Of a DNA stretch of 64,000 bases, positions 1 through 11,639 are shown in pieces (position 1 is the first letter of the stretch; each line of letters begins with the position of its first letter). The position numbers were made by a program, and so were the translations under genes. A model generated the notes under the pieces. It made no database searches. It was given only the letters and a program-made list of their open reading frames with translations, and was not told the origin of the DNA. This DNA comes from Tenrec ecaudatus (lineage: Eukaryota; Chordata; Mammalia; Afrosoricida; Tenrecidae). Location: positions 70,641,501-70,705,500 of the forward strand of contig NC_134534.1 in the NCBI RefSeq assembly GCF_050624435.1, read 5' to 3'.

Positions 1-294
1 GTGGGGTCTTAGAATCTAGTTGAGCTACAGCTGAATGCTGTGCCCTGTGGGTTTCAGAGGCTAGCGATTGGAGCTTATTGTAATATGGGCAGATGAGAAA
101 AATATTGAAAAAATCTGAGGGCAACAAATGGGCATGGGGCAGCTAACTAACAGATAGAACAATGGGGCCGAGCCCAAGTCAAGTTATGTTGGCCCTCTCC
201 CAAGAAGAATGTACTACAGAGACAGCATTGAAGATACAGCCTGGGGAGAGTGGCAGGTCTGTCCAGACCACACAGGGGCAAACTAAGAGGGAAA

Positions 295-305
295 GATAGA
301 TAGAT

Positions 306-350
<45 letters not shown>
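295..350. repeat. (GATA)n microsatellite
   Basis: About 14 tetranucleotide units with one broken unit near 305. It explains the poly-Ile/Tyr/Leu/Ser open frames read on the minus strand, which are not genes. Confidence 0.95.
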
Positions 351-351
<1 letters not shown>

Positions 352-2020
352 ACTTCATCATGGCCCACAAAGCCCCAGGAATGGCATCTCTGCTTGGCGC
401 AGCCAAAACACAAAGGGGACCATATGGCCAGCCCCACCGCGAGACCATCCCTGACCCATAGCACTATGAGGGACAGCACTGGAGACACTGTGCGGAAAGT
501 GTGCCCGGTTTGCCCCACACACAGGGAGTGCAACAGGGCAGCAAGGGGAACAAAGTAACAAAGTCCCAAGGAATCCTAAATTTAGACTTTTGGGAGGGAC
601 AGGGCTTGGCACCTCATCAGAACCAATAAGAAAACATTCATAAAGGTCAGCAGACAGACCTCAACTATCTATAGATATTTTTCTTTCACACTATATCTGT
701 ACAAGATAGGCAGGACAAGCAATCGTGAGGTGTCTATCTATATAAGATAGGCAAGACAAACAATTGTGAAGGGGAAACAATGGGACCAGCAGTCCTGAGG
801 GACATGGGAGAGAAGGATTGGGGATAGGGAGAGGGAAGTCAGCACACTCAGGGATAAGGGAACAACCAGATCTAAAATTGATGGTGATGAGGATGTATAA
901 TGCCTGGTAGGGTATGATTAAGTGAAGTGTATCTGAGAGGAATTACTATGAGCCAAATGGAGGGTGAGCTTGATAGTGGGACAGGAGGAACGTGAATGGA
1001 AATAGAGGAAAGAACTAGAAGGCAAAATCTATTTACACAGGTGTAACTGTAGGCATTTATATATATATTAATTTATAATGGAAGAGATAGAGGCCAGTGT
1101 ACAAATATTTACATGTTAACTATTAAGATAACAGGCAAACTTTGGGCCTCTACTCAAGGCCTCCTAAACACAAGGACCCTCTCTTCTAATAACTTGGCAC
1201 TCTTTGATACCTTCTCAACACATGCTAAAGACAAAATAAACGGGTGAAAAAGCAAATATGGTGAAGAGAGTGGTAGGTGCCTGGCTATCAAAAGATATAG
1301 CATCTAGAGTTTTAAAGGCTTGAAGTTAAACAAACAGCCACCTAGCAGGGAAGCAAACAAGCCCACATAGAAGAAGCACACCAGCCTATGTGATCATGAG
1401 GTGTCTCCAGGATCAGGTATCATGTATCTAAGATCCAAAATAATTATGTCAATGTGAAAGAGGAGGATTGGAGTGGTGACCCAAAGCCTATCTGTAAACA
1501 ATAGGACACCCCCAGCACCCCCCCCCACTGGATTACCAGGAAAGGACAATTCAACCAGGGTACGGTATGGCACCAATCAATCACACGTCATTCCTGAAGT
1601 ACAGTTCCTGAATACTTCCAGCCCCCACTACCATGACCCAGTTCTACCTTACAAACATTGGTACAGATAAGAGCTCTAAAAACAAGTTGTCCAGGAGAGA
1701 TAAACCCTCAGGAACATTAGTGGGAGTAGTGATATCATGAGAGTAGAGGGATGGTTGGGTGGGTGGGGAGAAAGGGAGATCCCATCGCACGGTTAGATAT
1801 ATAGCCCTCCCCCCTGGGGACGAATGACAATAATGTGGGTGAAGGGAGACAACAGATCGTGTAAGACACAAAATAACAATAATAATGCATAATTGGCCAA
1901 GGATTCACAAGGATAGGAGGGAGGGGAAAGGAGAGGGAAAAAAGAGGAGCCGATACCAAGGGCTCAAGCAGGAAGAAAATGTTCTGGAAATGTTGATGGC
2001 AACATATGTACAAGTATGCT

Positions 2021-2508
2021 TGTGTTAGTCTGGGTACATTGGAGAAACAAATCAACAGAATCTTATATGTATAAGAGAGAGTTTTATGTAAAGGGTAAGG
2101 GTACATTAAAGCATCCCAACCCAGTGCTGCCCAAACCCACAAGTCCAACATTAGCCCATATGTCTGACACCAATCCACAAAGTCCTCCTCCATCTCACAA
2201 AAGACACGCAATGATGCTGACTGCAGGAGGAAAGCAGAATCAGTGAATGTGTAAGAATCTAAGCGCTGCCAGGGGTGCATCGGCGTAGGTCCATGTTCCT
2301 TCTCCTTGGGGATGTCTTGCAGGAAGTGAGCCTGACCAGCTGAAGCAGGCAACTGGCTAAGGCAGCTGCACCCTAGTCTGACTATCACAAAGCAAGAGAC
2401 CTGAGAACTAGAAAGGCAAGGTTCACTGAGCCGTTTATCTCCCCGCCCTTCAATTACTCCACCATGTGTTTATCGGCCAGGTTGGCACAATAAACCTTAA
2501 CTACCTCA
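2021..2508 (-). mobile_element. Solo ERVL-type LTR inserted in L1
   Basis: A 488-bp solo LTR, antisense on the plus strand. It begins TGTGTTAGTCTGGGTAC and ends AACTACCTCA. The flanking 5-bp duplication ATGCT (2016-2020 and 2509-2513) is perfect, as expected for ERVL integration. Removing it restores a continuous L1 3' sequence. The sense strand resembles MLT2-type ERVL LTRs: GTGCCAACCTGGCCGATAAAC near the start and a GTTTCTCTAAAGTACCCAGAC-like end. No internal retroviral sequence remains, so it is the product of LTR-LTR recombination. Confidence 0.85.
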
Positions 2509-2794
2509 ATGCTTAATACTATTGAATGATGGATTGCTATACAATTTGTAAGAGGCCCCCTATAAAATGGTTAATCAAAAACAAACAAAATCTGAATGGA
2601 AAAGTAACCCTCATCATTAGTCACCTCAAATTATGTGACAGCAAATTGCAAAACCAAAAAGGAATGGCAAGGGAAAGGTGAAACTGAGGCAATACACAAT
2701 TTATTAAGTTCTTATTAAATTGTATACTTTGCTGATTATTCTTCTTTCTAGATTCCTAGGTTCACGGAGCATGCTCACCACCTAGCCATAGCCC

Positions 2795-3000
2795 CCAAAC
2801 ACCAAACCAAGAATTCATTGCCATTGAGTTGACGCCAACTCATATCTACCCTATAGGACAGAGAAGAACAGTCCTTTGGAGTTTCTGAGAGTGTACATAT
2901 TTAAGGCAGTAAAAAACTTTCCCTTGGAGTGGCTGTTGGCTTTGAACTGCTGATCTTGTAGTTAGCAACCAAACACGTAACCCACTACACCCCCTGAGTA
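2795..3000 (-). repeat. AfroSINE
   Basis: A minus-strand copy. The plus strand reads the tail ('TGCCATTGAGTTGACGCCAA'), the body with 'CCCTATAGGACAGAG', and the tRNA-like head ('AACCCACTACACC') in reverse order. It is diverged, with no clear target-site duplication. Confidence 0.8.
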
Positions 3001-4053
3001 TGTGACAAAATTTGGAATTTTCACTTTTTGTTCAAGCATGAAGGAAAATCATTAGGGGGGAGAAAACAGAACACGTAAAGGGGAAAAAGCAACCCTTAGT
3101 ATATTCTCCAATTGCTAAAAGTTTCGTTAATTGTTATAAAAAATAAAACGAGTAAGTCAAAAATCTGTCCTAACCACATGCCAATCCATTGTGATTCTAC
3201 ATTCAAGATACATTTCTTTTTGCTTCCCCTCTTTTTCATTGTCCAAATTTAGGTTTTCTTCCCTCTTCTGAATTAATGCTTCTACCTGATCAATCATGGT
3301 TTCCAATTGAGACTCTACCTTATTACTGAGTGATTATTTCTGAGATTCTCTTCTGATGTTCTGCAGCTCAAACATGTGTGTGTGCTACCATTGAGAAACA
3401 GAATTACTAACTCATCTTCTTGCTCTATGAAAGCCACGGAAAAATTCACTCCCAACAAAGCAAACCTGACCTATGTTCCCAGTCTGAAATATATACTATT
3501 AATGTCATGATGCCATTGTTCTCTAGAGGGCAACATTCTGCTGCTATCTGCATCACTATTATTTAGTCTTTATATAGCACATTCATCTATTATATTTAAA
3601 AGGTCAGCTGTGAGCTAAGATTTGTCCCCCCACCCCACCCTTCTTGAATACATTGAAGACATATGTTTTCTTTGCTATACTTTGAAAGATCCCATGCGGA
3701 GCAGAAAATTGGTCTCTAAGGATGCTTCAAGGTTACATGTCTTTTTGTTCCTGCTGGTACATATGTCAAAAAGTATGAGGCTATGTATCTTCCTATAATT
3801 CAGGCTGTCGCTCACATCTTCAGCCATTCACTACCAGTCTCTTCAGATCACCAACCAGAACAGATAAGAGGAATAGGTAACCAGTCTCCCCTTAAGAATC
3901 CATCAATGGATGCACACATCACATGCTGGAGGATAGGAGAACTCTCCTCTTAAATAGGCACAGTAACATGAGGTTGACATTCTTATGTTATTTAGTACAC
4001 CACCTTTAAAGGACCCACAACCAAGTAGCTTCCCTTTGCAGTGGGTTAGTAGC
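3001..4053. other. No recognisable feature
   Basis: AT-rich sequence with no convincing exon or repeat. The only notable point is a C-run near 3625. Confidence 0.5.
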
Positions 4054-4567
4054 TGAGTTAGTTTAGTGTGCCAACCTGGCCTATAAACACATGTGGGGTT
4101 AATTGAAGGGCGGAGAGATAAACAGCTCTGTGAACCTTGCCTTTCTAGTTCTCGGGTCTCTTGCTTTGTGATGGTCAGACCAGAGTGCAGCTGCCTCAGC
4201 CAGTTCCCTGCTTCAGCTGGCCAGGCTCACTTCCTGCAAGACATCCCTGAGGAGAAGCCGCATGGACCTACCCCAATGCAGCCCTGGGTGCTGGAGCACC
4301 CGTGTGGAGACCCCTGCCAGCGCTGAGATGCTTACACGTTCACTGATTCGGCTTTCCTCCTGCAGTCAGCATCATTGCATGTGTTTTGTAAGATGGAGGA
4401 GGACTTTGTGGATTGGTGTCTGACATATGGGTTAATGTTGGATTGTGGGTTTGGGCAGCACTGGGTTGGGACGTTTTCTTGATGGGCACTTAACCTTCAT
4501 ATAAACCTCTCTCTTATACATATGAGTTTCTGTGGATTTGTTTCACTAAAGTAACCAGACTAACACA
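4054..4567 (+). mobile_element. Solo ERVL-type LTR
   Basis: A 514-bp sense copy of the same LTR family as 2021-2508. It starts TGAGTTAGTTTAGTGTGCC and ends CCAGACTAACACA. Flanks GTAGC (4049-4053) and GTACC (4568-4572) form a 5-bp duplication with one mismatch. Near its 3' end, CATATAAACCTCTCTCTTATAC is the expected promoter/poly(A) part of the LTR. It is not paired with the 2021 copy: each has its own duplication. Confidence 0.85.
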
Positions 4568-4858
4568 GTACCCAAGATTTTTCTTTCAGACTTTTTAGTG
4601 TGCATTGAGTGAGGGTTACAGAGCATGTGTTGGGTTTTACTTCAATGATCCATACCCATCATGTTTTATCTCATACACGGAGATCCTCTCAAAGGAACTC
4701 CGAGCTCACCTCTTCTCTGGGTCCTGTCTAGAATCTTCCTCTTTTCTAACCATTCCTAACGTGGTCATTGGGTAAATGTTGCCCTTTTGATCTCAAATGT
4801 CTGCTTACTCTAGAATGTGGGCATCTTATGTTATCCTTCCCCTTACAGATCCATCTTG

Positions 4859-5046
4859 AAGGAGCCCTGATGGTGCAGTGATTACACGTTGGGCTGTGAT
4901 CTGCATGGTAGACAGTTCAAAGCCACCAGTAGCTCTGCTGGAGGGAGACTGGGCTTTCTATTCCCATAAATAATTACAGTTTTGGAAACCCAGAAGGGTT
5001 TCTAGGAGCCAGCATTGACTGGATGACAGGGAGTTTAGTTTATAGG
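4859..5046 (+). repeat. AfroSINE
   Basis: Full-length-like plus-strand copy: head GGAGCCCTGATGGTGCAGTG, middle 'AATAATTACAGTTTTGGAAA', tail 'TTGACTGGATGACAGGGAG'. It lies next to weak L2-like sequence (4690-4858). Confidence 0.85.
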
Positions 5047-5049
5047 TCT

Positions 5050-5770
5050 GTCTATTATTTGGCTGAAAACTGAGCCAGAGAGGTGAGTTCTATTCCAGAC
5101 TTTAAGCGGAACTAAGGACCATAATCTCGGGGGTCCATAAAATCTCTCTGATCAGTCAGCCTGATGTCTTTGATGTGTTTGAGGTTTTTTCCCCACATGT
5201 TAGTCCCATTCTATGCAAGATCCTTTAATGGATCTTTTCAGAGCAGTTAGAAGTTAGCCTGGGCATTATCTATCTATTCTTGTATTAGCGTCTTGAAGGT
5301 TGATATTCAAGTGATCGATTAGGGAATAAGACTAATTGTGTTACAATAATAAGACTTATGTGCTACCACTCTTCTTTCTTCCTGGCAGGGAGAAATCAGA
5401 AGTTGCAGCTCACACGTTGTTCCTCAGCTTTGAAGCCCCCAGTTGCTCACCACAAGTGGACTTTGTGGACCATGTTATGCCAATTGACCTTGGCAACCCC
5501 GGTTTATTCTGATCATAAATTCAGTCTCTTCCATTTCTACATTCTCTTCCTAGTCCTTGTGGTTTGTATCCTCCCCTTTATTCTCTTAAACTCCCGGCTA
5601 TTTTCCATTATGCTCACCTTATACCTTCAGTGATATTACACCTTCAATGATATTCTACCCTCAAGCCAAGATTGCACCTAAGTGCAGTTGGACTCTCCTA
5701 ACCATTCCCCACAAGGTCTGGTCTGGAAGCAAGGCTTATATTCCTCAACTTTCCCGCTTATTCACTATCA
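5050..5770. other. No recognisable feature
   Basis: Unassigned sequence. A short imperfect tandem duplication of 'ACCTTCAGTGATATT' occurs at 5623-5660. The 91-codon open frame at 5358-5633 has no domain or splice context and is not called. Confidence 0.5.
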
Positions 5771-5955
5771 TTCATTGTCAGCAGGTCCGTTCCAATTCAT
5801 AGCAACCTTCTAAAGACAGAGTAGATGGGCCCTGGTAACTCTTTACGGAAGTAGAACGCTTCATCTTTCTCCCGCAGAGCGACTGGTGGTTTCAAACTAC
5901 TGACCTTGCTGTTAGCAGCCTAACATGTAGTCCACTATGCAACCAGAGCCTCTAA
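5771..5955 (-). repeat. AfroSINE
   Basis: Minus-strand copy ending in 'CACTATGCAACCAGAGCCTC', the reverse of the GGCTCTGGTTGCATAGTG head. Confidence 0.85.
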
Positions 5956-6129
5956 ACAGTCGCTTCTTCTTCCTTTGCTTTTCAGGATGATTTTCATATC
6001 TAATTATTCCATATTCCCAGTTGCTGGGATTTACTTACTGCACTTTCAGCATTAGTTGGACAGAGTCACACTGTTTAGAAATGTCACATGGCTTAAATTT
6101 TGGCTCCACCCCTATTCCCACAATTATCT

Positions 6130-6700
6130 AGGATGTCTGAAATAGTCATGTGAGGATTAAGTTAACCACACAATCTCTTATTACTTGGTTATTTCATTTC
6201 TTTCTGCCATGCAACCTGCGGCTCAGAATGGCTTTCTGGCATTTTAACCTAAACTTCTATAGGTGACTTTAATCGGTGACCCACCACTTCCCCTCAACCT
6301 TAAACCTCAATAGCCACAGACTGCCTCTCTGATACCTTCCACATCAGTGGTCCCCACCAGCTGCCTTCACTTGTTAGGCTTACCTTCCTTCACTCTGCTC
6401 CTCCTATACTCTTCTGCCACAAGGAAAACATCAGCTCCAAGACTCCTCGCTTCTCCCTTTCACCCATTCCATAGGTGACTCTTTCCTTTAAGTGACTTTC
6501 TTATCATTAGTACCAACTCCATTTTTTCCTGAGAAGCGTTAGCTTCAGAATTTTGAGTCCACCCACTAGACTTTTCTCATTACGTAATTCAACTGCTCAT
6601 TACCCAACTTAGCCCAACACTTGCAGAAGGATCTTTCAACCTGACATGCACAGCAGCTCACTTTTGGGCTCCCATTAAGCACTGAAAATATAATCAGGAG
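6130..6700 (+). repeat. Possible L2 LINE fragment
   Basis: Pyrimidine-rich text ('ATAGGTGACTTTAATCGGTGA', 'TACCTTCCACATCAGTGGT') resembles the diverged L2 reading frame, but no diagnostic 3' end is present. Weak assignment. Confidence 0.3.
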
Positions 6701-6889
6701 CTATTTTGCCACCCAAGTTCCATATCTATATCTATATTTTTTAAGTGAGTTAATACTATGCGAATCAAGCTAGAATCAGCTATGTACTTTCATGTCGATG
6801 CCACAAGCATTGTTCGTGGACCCTTTTAAATCACATAAGTATATGTATGTGTTGTCTTAATTAGTTTTCTACAATTTATCCCCAGGTTC

Positions 6890-7574
6890 TAATACCCATT
6901 GCCATAGCTACACAGGACTCACAGAACAAATTCAAAATCAAATGGTTTATTACGGAAGGTGCACTGCAGTCCCAATGAGAACTGCTCAGGGCTGAGTTGT
7001 TGATTGGAACATGTTATAAAGTTCTGCCACAGGCTTTCAGTTTAAGCTCCTGGAGGTCAGCAAACCCAGCTTCCTGAACTAAGCCCAGAGTCTCTCCACT
7101 CCAGTAAGCCTCAGCAGTCCAAAGGCACTCAGCTCTACCTGTGAAGATCAGTAAGTCCAATGGCCCCAATTAAGTTCCCAGAGGCACATCACTCCCGAAG
7201 CTAGCCTCCGGGACAACAGCACTCTGCTTTATTTGCTCCAGGGGCTGAGAAGTCCATCAAATGTGCTCAGCCTGTCTTGTGGCCCCATGTGGGCCTCTGA
7301 CGGCCAACCTGGAGCTATTGGGAGCCTGCCATGTTTCCGCTAACTTTGGATCCATGCAACCCTTACCTGACTTGCCCGAGATCTCCGTTTACCCTGCTGA
7401 AGCTTCTCTCCATTCACCGACCTCCACCAACGTGAGTCTCAGGAGTGTCCTGCTAGCATTGGACTTATGGACTGGAGTCGCCTGGGGCTGGGAGATGTTC
7501 TTGATATAAAACTCTTCCTTATACACAGAGAAGCGTCAATGATTTTGTTTCTCTAGACAACGCAACCTAACACA
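6890..7574 (+). mobile_element. ERVL-type LTR, 3' part, with LTR-like upstream sequence
   Basis: Positions 7450-7574 match the 3' part of the other LTRs here: 'GACTGGAGTCGCCTGGGGCTG', 'ATATAAAACTCTTCCTTATAC' and the end 'CTAGACAACGCAACCTAACACA'. Upstream, 6890-7260 carries CCCAGGTTCTAATACCC and TGGTTTATTACGGAAGGTGC, which looks like a different LTR in antisense. The border between the two is not resolved and no target-site duplication was found. The 82-codon open frame inside is incidental. Confidence 0.5.
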
Positions 7575-7662
7575 TCTTCTTCAAGAAATACTCTACCTGT
7601 AGACATTAATAGATATTCTTCCTCGATCATATATTTCATACAGTATCTCTTCCCCACTAGAA

Positions 7663-7855
7663 GGAGGCCTAGTGGCACATTGGTTGAATGCTTGTCTAAG
7701 AACTGAAAGATCAGTCGTTCAAACTCACAGCCAATCTGTAAGCGAAAGATGTGGCAGTCTGCTTCAAGATTGCGGCCTTGAACACCCTGTATGACGGTCC
7801 TACTCTATCTGACAGGGTTGCTATGAGGAGGAATCAACTCATGACAATGGGCTCG
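7663..7855 (+). repeat. AfroSINE
   Basis: Plus-strand copy: head 'GAGGCCTAGTGGCACATTGG', middle 'AAGATGTGGCAGTCTGCTTC', tail 'GGTTGCTATGAGGAGGAATC'. Confidence 0.85.
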
Positions 7856-7859
7856 TTTT

Positions 7860-8160
7860 CCACCCTAGATGATAAGCATCCTGATGTAGACCCTGCCCAT
7901 GTGCTCATGAATGTATCTGGTGCCTAGGACAGTGTCTGCCACATAACACTCTCTTCTGTTCTTTTGATTCCAACTCACAATTGACCCTATTTGGGTTTTT
8001 GAGTTTGTAAATCTCTACAGGAACAATAGCCTCAGCTGTATCCCCACAAAGTGGTTGGTAGATTTGAACTACTGACCTTGAAGTTATCAATCTAGCCCAC
8101 AGCATCCCCACAGCCTCATGTTAAGTGATTAATAAATATGTATTGCATACATAAGCTCCA
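7860..8160 (+). repeat. L2 LINE 3' end, split by an AfroSINE
   Basis: 'GCCTAGGACAGTGTCTGCCA' (7921 on) and, after the AfroSINE, 'TAATAAATATGTATTGCA' are the two halves of the standard L2 terminus (cagtgcctggcacata...caataaatatttgt). The SINE is therefore younger than the L2. Confidence 0.65.
7945..8116 (-). repeat. AfroSINE nested in L2
   Basis: Minus-strand copy with 'TGGTAGATTTGAACTACTGA' and 'AGCCCACAGCATCCCCACAG' (reverse of the head). It separates the two halves of the L2 terminus. Confidence 0.75.
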
Positions 8161-8429
8161 TGGTTCAACCTGTACGTACAAACAAGTGCTCTGCATATTC
8201 TTCCAGCTCTTGCCAAATTAGAACACTCTCTTTTCCTCAAAATGCCTTTTCCCCACCAAGAAAATTGCACCGGGGTTGATGGAATTCCCCATCCCACTCC
8301 AACACAAACCCCAAAGGATTACTTCCTGACATGTGTCCTTGAACAGTCTACATCCTCCAGAAGAATTTCCTGATCCTTTCTTGGCATTTCGAAGTCCTGT
8401 ATGTTTTATCGTGTCATTTTATGCATTTT

Positions 8430-8515
8430 TAGAATCAGAAGGGGCCTTAAATTTTATGTGACTCAACTCCATAATTCAATATATAAGACAATAAAAACCT
8501 GGCTGCATTTAGAGC
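8430..8515 (+). repeat. MIR-class fragment
   Basis: 'AATCAGAAGGGGCCTTAAA' then 'AACTCCATAATTCAATATAT' resembles the MIR3 core (ggaagggacctta...ccaactcccycattt). Highly diverged. Confidence 0.35.
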
Positions 8516-8519
8516 CTTT

Positions 8520-9890
8520 CTGAAAGGGGCCCTAGTCGGTGGAGGACCTGAGTAAAGAAATCCATTTCCTGTGTTCTTTCTTTCTTTCTTGTTGTAGGTC
8601 ACCTTCCCAACCTCGATGGCCAACGGCGTCCTGATAGCTCATACTTTTCACTCACATAGTGAATGAGCGTGCATGCCAGCAGCTGAGGGAATTCATTTTA
8701 ATCACAATAAAGATGCTTAAAATCTTTTAAATAATGCCAAGTTTTGCCAAAGAAATGCATGTTCTTACATCATGTGTTTCTTTTAGTAATAGGACGTTTA
8801 TGCCAGAAAAGCATGTCACAGAAGCATTCATATTAATCCTTCCAAGATTCAAAGAGCATTCCTTGTGGTCATGACCTGGAGCCTATGTTCCCTGACTCCA
8901 GTCTTTAAAAAAAACCCAGCACTTTAAAAATGACTCTATCATGGTAATATCAATCACCAAAGAAAAGCATTTATGAGGCACTAAACCAGAATCTACAACT
9001 GAAATAATTTTCTAAACTAAAGTGCAGCTTTTATGGTAGAGTCATTGCAGCCAAGGTTGAAGAGGCTGCAGGTTGTGCAGGCAGTAAATTTCTCTCCACG
9101 ACCATGACAGTGCTCTTCCACCCCCACTACCACCCTTCTGCCTGGTTTCCTGGAGGCTTCACCTGTTAACATGGCATGTGCTTGATATCGCTATTATTAG
9201 CCAAGAGTTATTCTGGGGTGCATTGTAATAGTCTATGTGGCATTGCTCTAGGGAGTCCTTGCTTTTTTACATTCTCTGCACATCTTAGTATAAGCCCTGC
9301 AATGCTCCTTCTTGTTAACATCATCCTCACTAGTGTCTAGCTAGCAGGAACATACTAAAATTTCAGGTCCCAGCTAAGTTCACAACAGCCTTTAGAAGAA
9401 TTCCCATTGACGTAGTCAGCAGGGATGGCCCCTTCTGCTGGGTCCTGTGAGACGGATACCTTTACAACAGGAGCAGCGGGAAGAGGCTCGAACACTTGGA
9501 GATGGATGGAACCTGATTTTGCTGTCATCCCTTCCCCTCCTACCCAACCCTCCCCCCAGCAACCAGCAATACAAGGAGGTAAAAAAGCTAAAATTCTAGG
9601 ATGATGAGTAGACAATATTATAAAATAGGTATGGTTGACAGTCTAAAAATTTCTAATAACCGACAAGTTGGCAAGTAGGTAATAGCAGAAGAAGGGTTGG
9701 ACTAAGAGTCAAAATTCAATTTCCTTAAGGTGGTATTGATAACAAACAAGACAAGGATAAGGGTGATTTTCTTAGAAGTGGATGCGGAAATGATACTATC
9801 ATGGGAAAGGGGAAGGGAGATGTATCGGAGAAAATTAAGCAGCAGCTGCTAAATAGCCATGTGTGTTTGAATAGAAATGTTCTGTAAGAT
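8520..9890. other. No recognisable feature
   Basis: No exon or confident repeat. A short CTTT-rich run lies at 8576-8591. An 86-codon minus-strand frame at 9355-9615 lacks splice signals or recognisable domains. Confidence 0.5.
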
Positions 9891-9892
9891 TC

Positions 9893-10078
9893 TCAAGGAG
9901 CCCTGGTGGTACTGTGGCTTATGCTGAGTAGTGGAGCTGCTCATGGAGGAAAGATGTAAAGAGAGACAATCTTAGTAACCCACAGGAGCAGTCTATACTG
10001 TCCTATAGGGTTGCCACGAGCCAGAATGGACTCAATGGCTGTGAAATTAGTTCGGGAGTTTGGTAGGATTTTCAATGG
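9893..10078 (+). repeat. AfroSINE
   Basis: Head 'AGGAGCCCTGGTGGTACTGT', middle 'TGTCCTATAGGGTTGCCACG', tail 'CCAGAATGGACTCAATGGCT'. One of the best-preserved heads in the window. Confidence 0.9.
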
Positions 10079-10094
10079 CTAATTTTAAAATCAG

Positions 10095-10205
10095 ATCACT
10101 AAGCCTTTCTTCCCGGGAACCTCTGACTGGACTCAAATTTCTAACCTTCTAACCTTGTAGTTAACAGGAGAGAATGCTAACTGTTTGGCCCACCCAGAAA
10201 CTCCT
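10095..10205 (-). repeat. AfroSINE fragment
   Basis: Reverse-oriented head half: 'GGACTCAAATTTCTAACCTT' through 'GTTTGGCCCACCCAGAAACTCC'. The tail half is missing or masked by the neighbouring RTE. Confidence 0.55.
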
Positions 10206-10235
10206 CAGAGAAAATTAACATGTATTAAATTCCTA

Positions 10236-10610
10236 CTATTGTTGTTTATTGACATTGAGTTGGTTCCAATGCATGGTGACCTTATTTATGCATAGCCCAG
10301 CCAGATACTGTGTGCTCCTGCACCACCCTGACAGTTGTCCCAGGCTTGAGCCCACTGTGGTGGCCACAGTGTCAGTCCATCTCCTTGGGGGCCTTCCCCG
10401 CCTTTGCTGCCCCTCTGCTTTACCAAGCACTATGTCCTTCTCCAGGGACTGGCTCCCCCTGACAACATGTCCCAAGTATGTAAGACAAAGTCTCTCCATC
10501 CTTGCCTCTAGGGAGCATTCTGAACATACTTCTCTTGAGACAGGTTGGTTTGCCCATTTAGCGTCCATATTTTCATTGCTCTTCTCCAGCAAATACATTG
10601 ATTCTTTGGT
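10236..10610 (-). pseudogene. RTE (BovB-type) LINE ORF, C-terminal relic
   Basis: The minus-strand frame contains LGHVVRGSQSLEKDIVLGKA followed by EGQQRRGRPPRRWTD. This is the conserved 'LGH..R.....EK.I..GK.EG.R.RGRP..RW.D' block at the C-terminal end of RTE/BovB polyproteins, downstream of the reverse transcriptase. The frame is unusually intact for about 110 codons, but no endonuclease or RT domain is attached, so it is a 5'-truncated dead copy. The 193-codon plus-strand frame over the same DNA is its shadow. Confidence 0.85.
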
Positions 10611-10619
10611 CTTTGTTCT

Positions 10620-11570
10620 TACTACTTTTGCATACTATGCCCCAGGCATTTCCAAAAAAAAGTATCTTACATTATTTTACTCATTTGCTAAACTATTCTG
10701 TCAAATGAGTCAATGGATCCAAAGTATCCGGGTGTTTTGTATACTCTACTGGTCAGTAATGCTTGCTTGCTTTACACTACTCCACATTGCTTGCACGCAG
10801 ATGCATAAGAGACTAGACCATCAAATATGAACAAATACCCTGATGAGCAGCATCACCAATCAAATGTAACTGCAAAAACAGAAGCTTTCCAGCTAGCTAC
10901 AGAAGAAAAAGTCGGAAGGGTTTTGCAAACTTTTAACTTTGTACTGATAATAAAGTCACTTGCCTTTGATGATGCTTTATGATATTAAGCTTTCATAAGC
11001 ATACATGATTATTTAAATATTTCTAATAGCAAATGTAAATTCTAAAATTGAAACTTTGTTCTATGAAATATAAACTTTGACTATGCACAAGATATACAGT
11101 TTCCCTCATGTGATTATGACTCTAAAAGTCCTGGAGGGTTTTTCTGAAATATTGGTTTAGCGCAAATGAACACAGAGAAAGTTTTACTACTGAATACTAC
11201 TGAAGAGACTTCAGCAGGTTATTAAGTCCACTTTTCTGCCTCAGGGAAGGACTTTATTTAAATATTCCCAATAAATTTTAACTCTGGGATCTATGAATCC
11301 TCTAGAAAGAGGGAAAGGATTCTCTGTTGCATATCTTTGCAAAGAAAACGATCTTGAGGGCACTTATTCTCACTGGATATGTTTGATACAGACTAAGATA
11401 GAAAAAAATGTCCACCGTTTGGGCAAGAATTTACTGCTTGATTGGTTGTTTCCAGTCTCATAATGTTATTGCTGGCTTTACATCCTCAGCATGTTATAAT
11501 CCTCTCTTGTATGTAGGCTAACCAATGGTGAACCACACATCTTTTGCAAACTAGCAATCTGAAGAACCTG
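10620..11570. other. No recognisable feature
   Basis: AT-rich sequence without recognisable exon or repeat. Confidence 0.5.
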
Positions 11571-11639
11571 ACTATTCTGTGCATTGTGTGCTTGCGGACT
11601 GCCCAGACCCATCCATCCATCTAACAGCATGTGATAAGA

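Larger units (their letters stand above)
1..2590 (+). repeat. Long L1 3' region (3' UTR), split by an ERVL LTR
   Basis: The stretch shares many blocks with the other L1 3' ends here: the 'ATCAAAAGATATAGCATCT' block near 1287, 'GTGATCATGAGGTGTC' near 1390, 'GTGATATCATGAGAGTAG' near 1728, 'GTGAAGGGAGACAACAG' near 1840, a purine tract near 1910, and 'GAGCCGATACCAAGGGCTC' near 1947. It ends near 2590 after CCCCTATAAAATGG. The LTR at 2021-2508 interrupts it. The first ~600 bases hold a GATA microsatellite and are less clearly L1; they could be another element. No intact reading frame of the ORF1 or ORF2 type is present. Confidence 0.6.

Noticed and set aside
295..350. CRISPR-like or coding repeat
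   Set aside because: It is a plain GATA microsatellite with no spacers.
1735..2388. 217-codon minus-strand open frame
   Set aside because: It lies across an L1 3' UTR and an ERVL LTR and crosses their junction at 2021, so the frame is accidental.
2021..4567. Provirus bounded by the LTRs at 2021 and 4054
   Set aside because: Although inverted and about 2.5 kb apart like the 42.5-kb pair, each has its own 5-bp duplication (ATGCT; GTAGC/GTACC) and the DNA between includes an AfroSINE and L1 tail, so they are independent solo LTRs.
10249..10830. 193-codon plus-strand open frame
   Set aside because: It is the shadow of the minus-strand RTE ORF relic at 10236-10610, continued into unrelated sequence.
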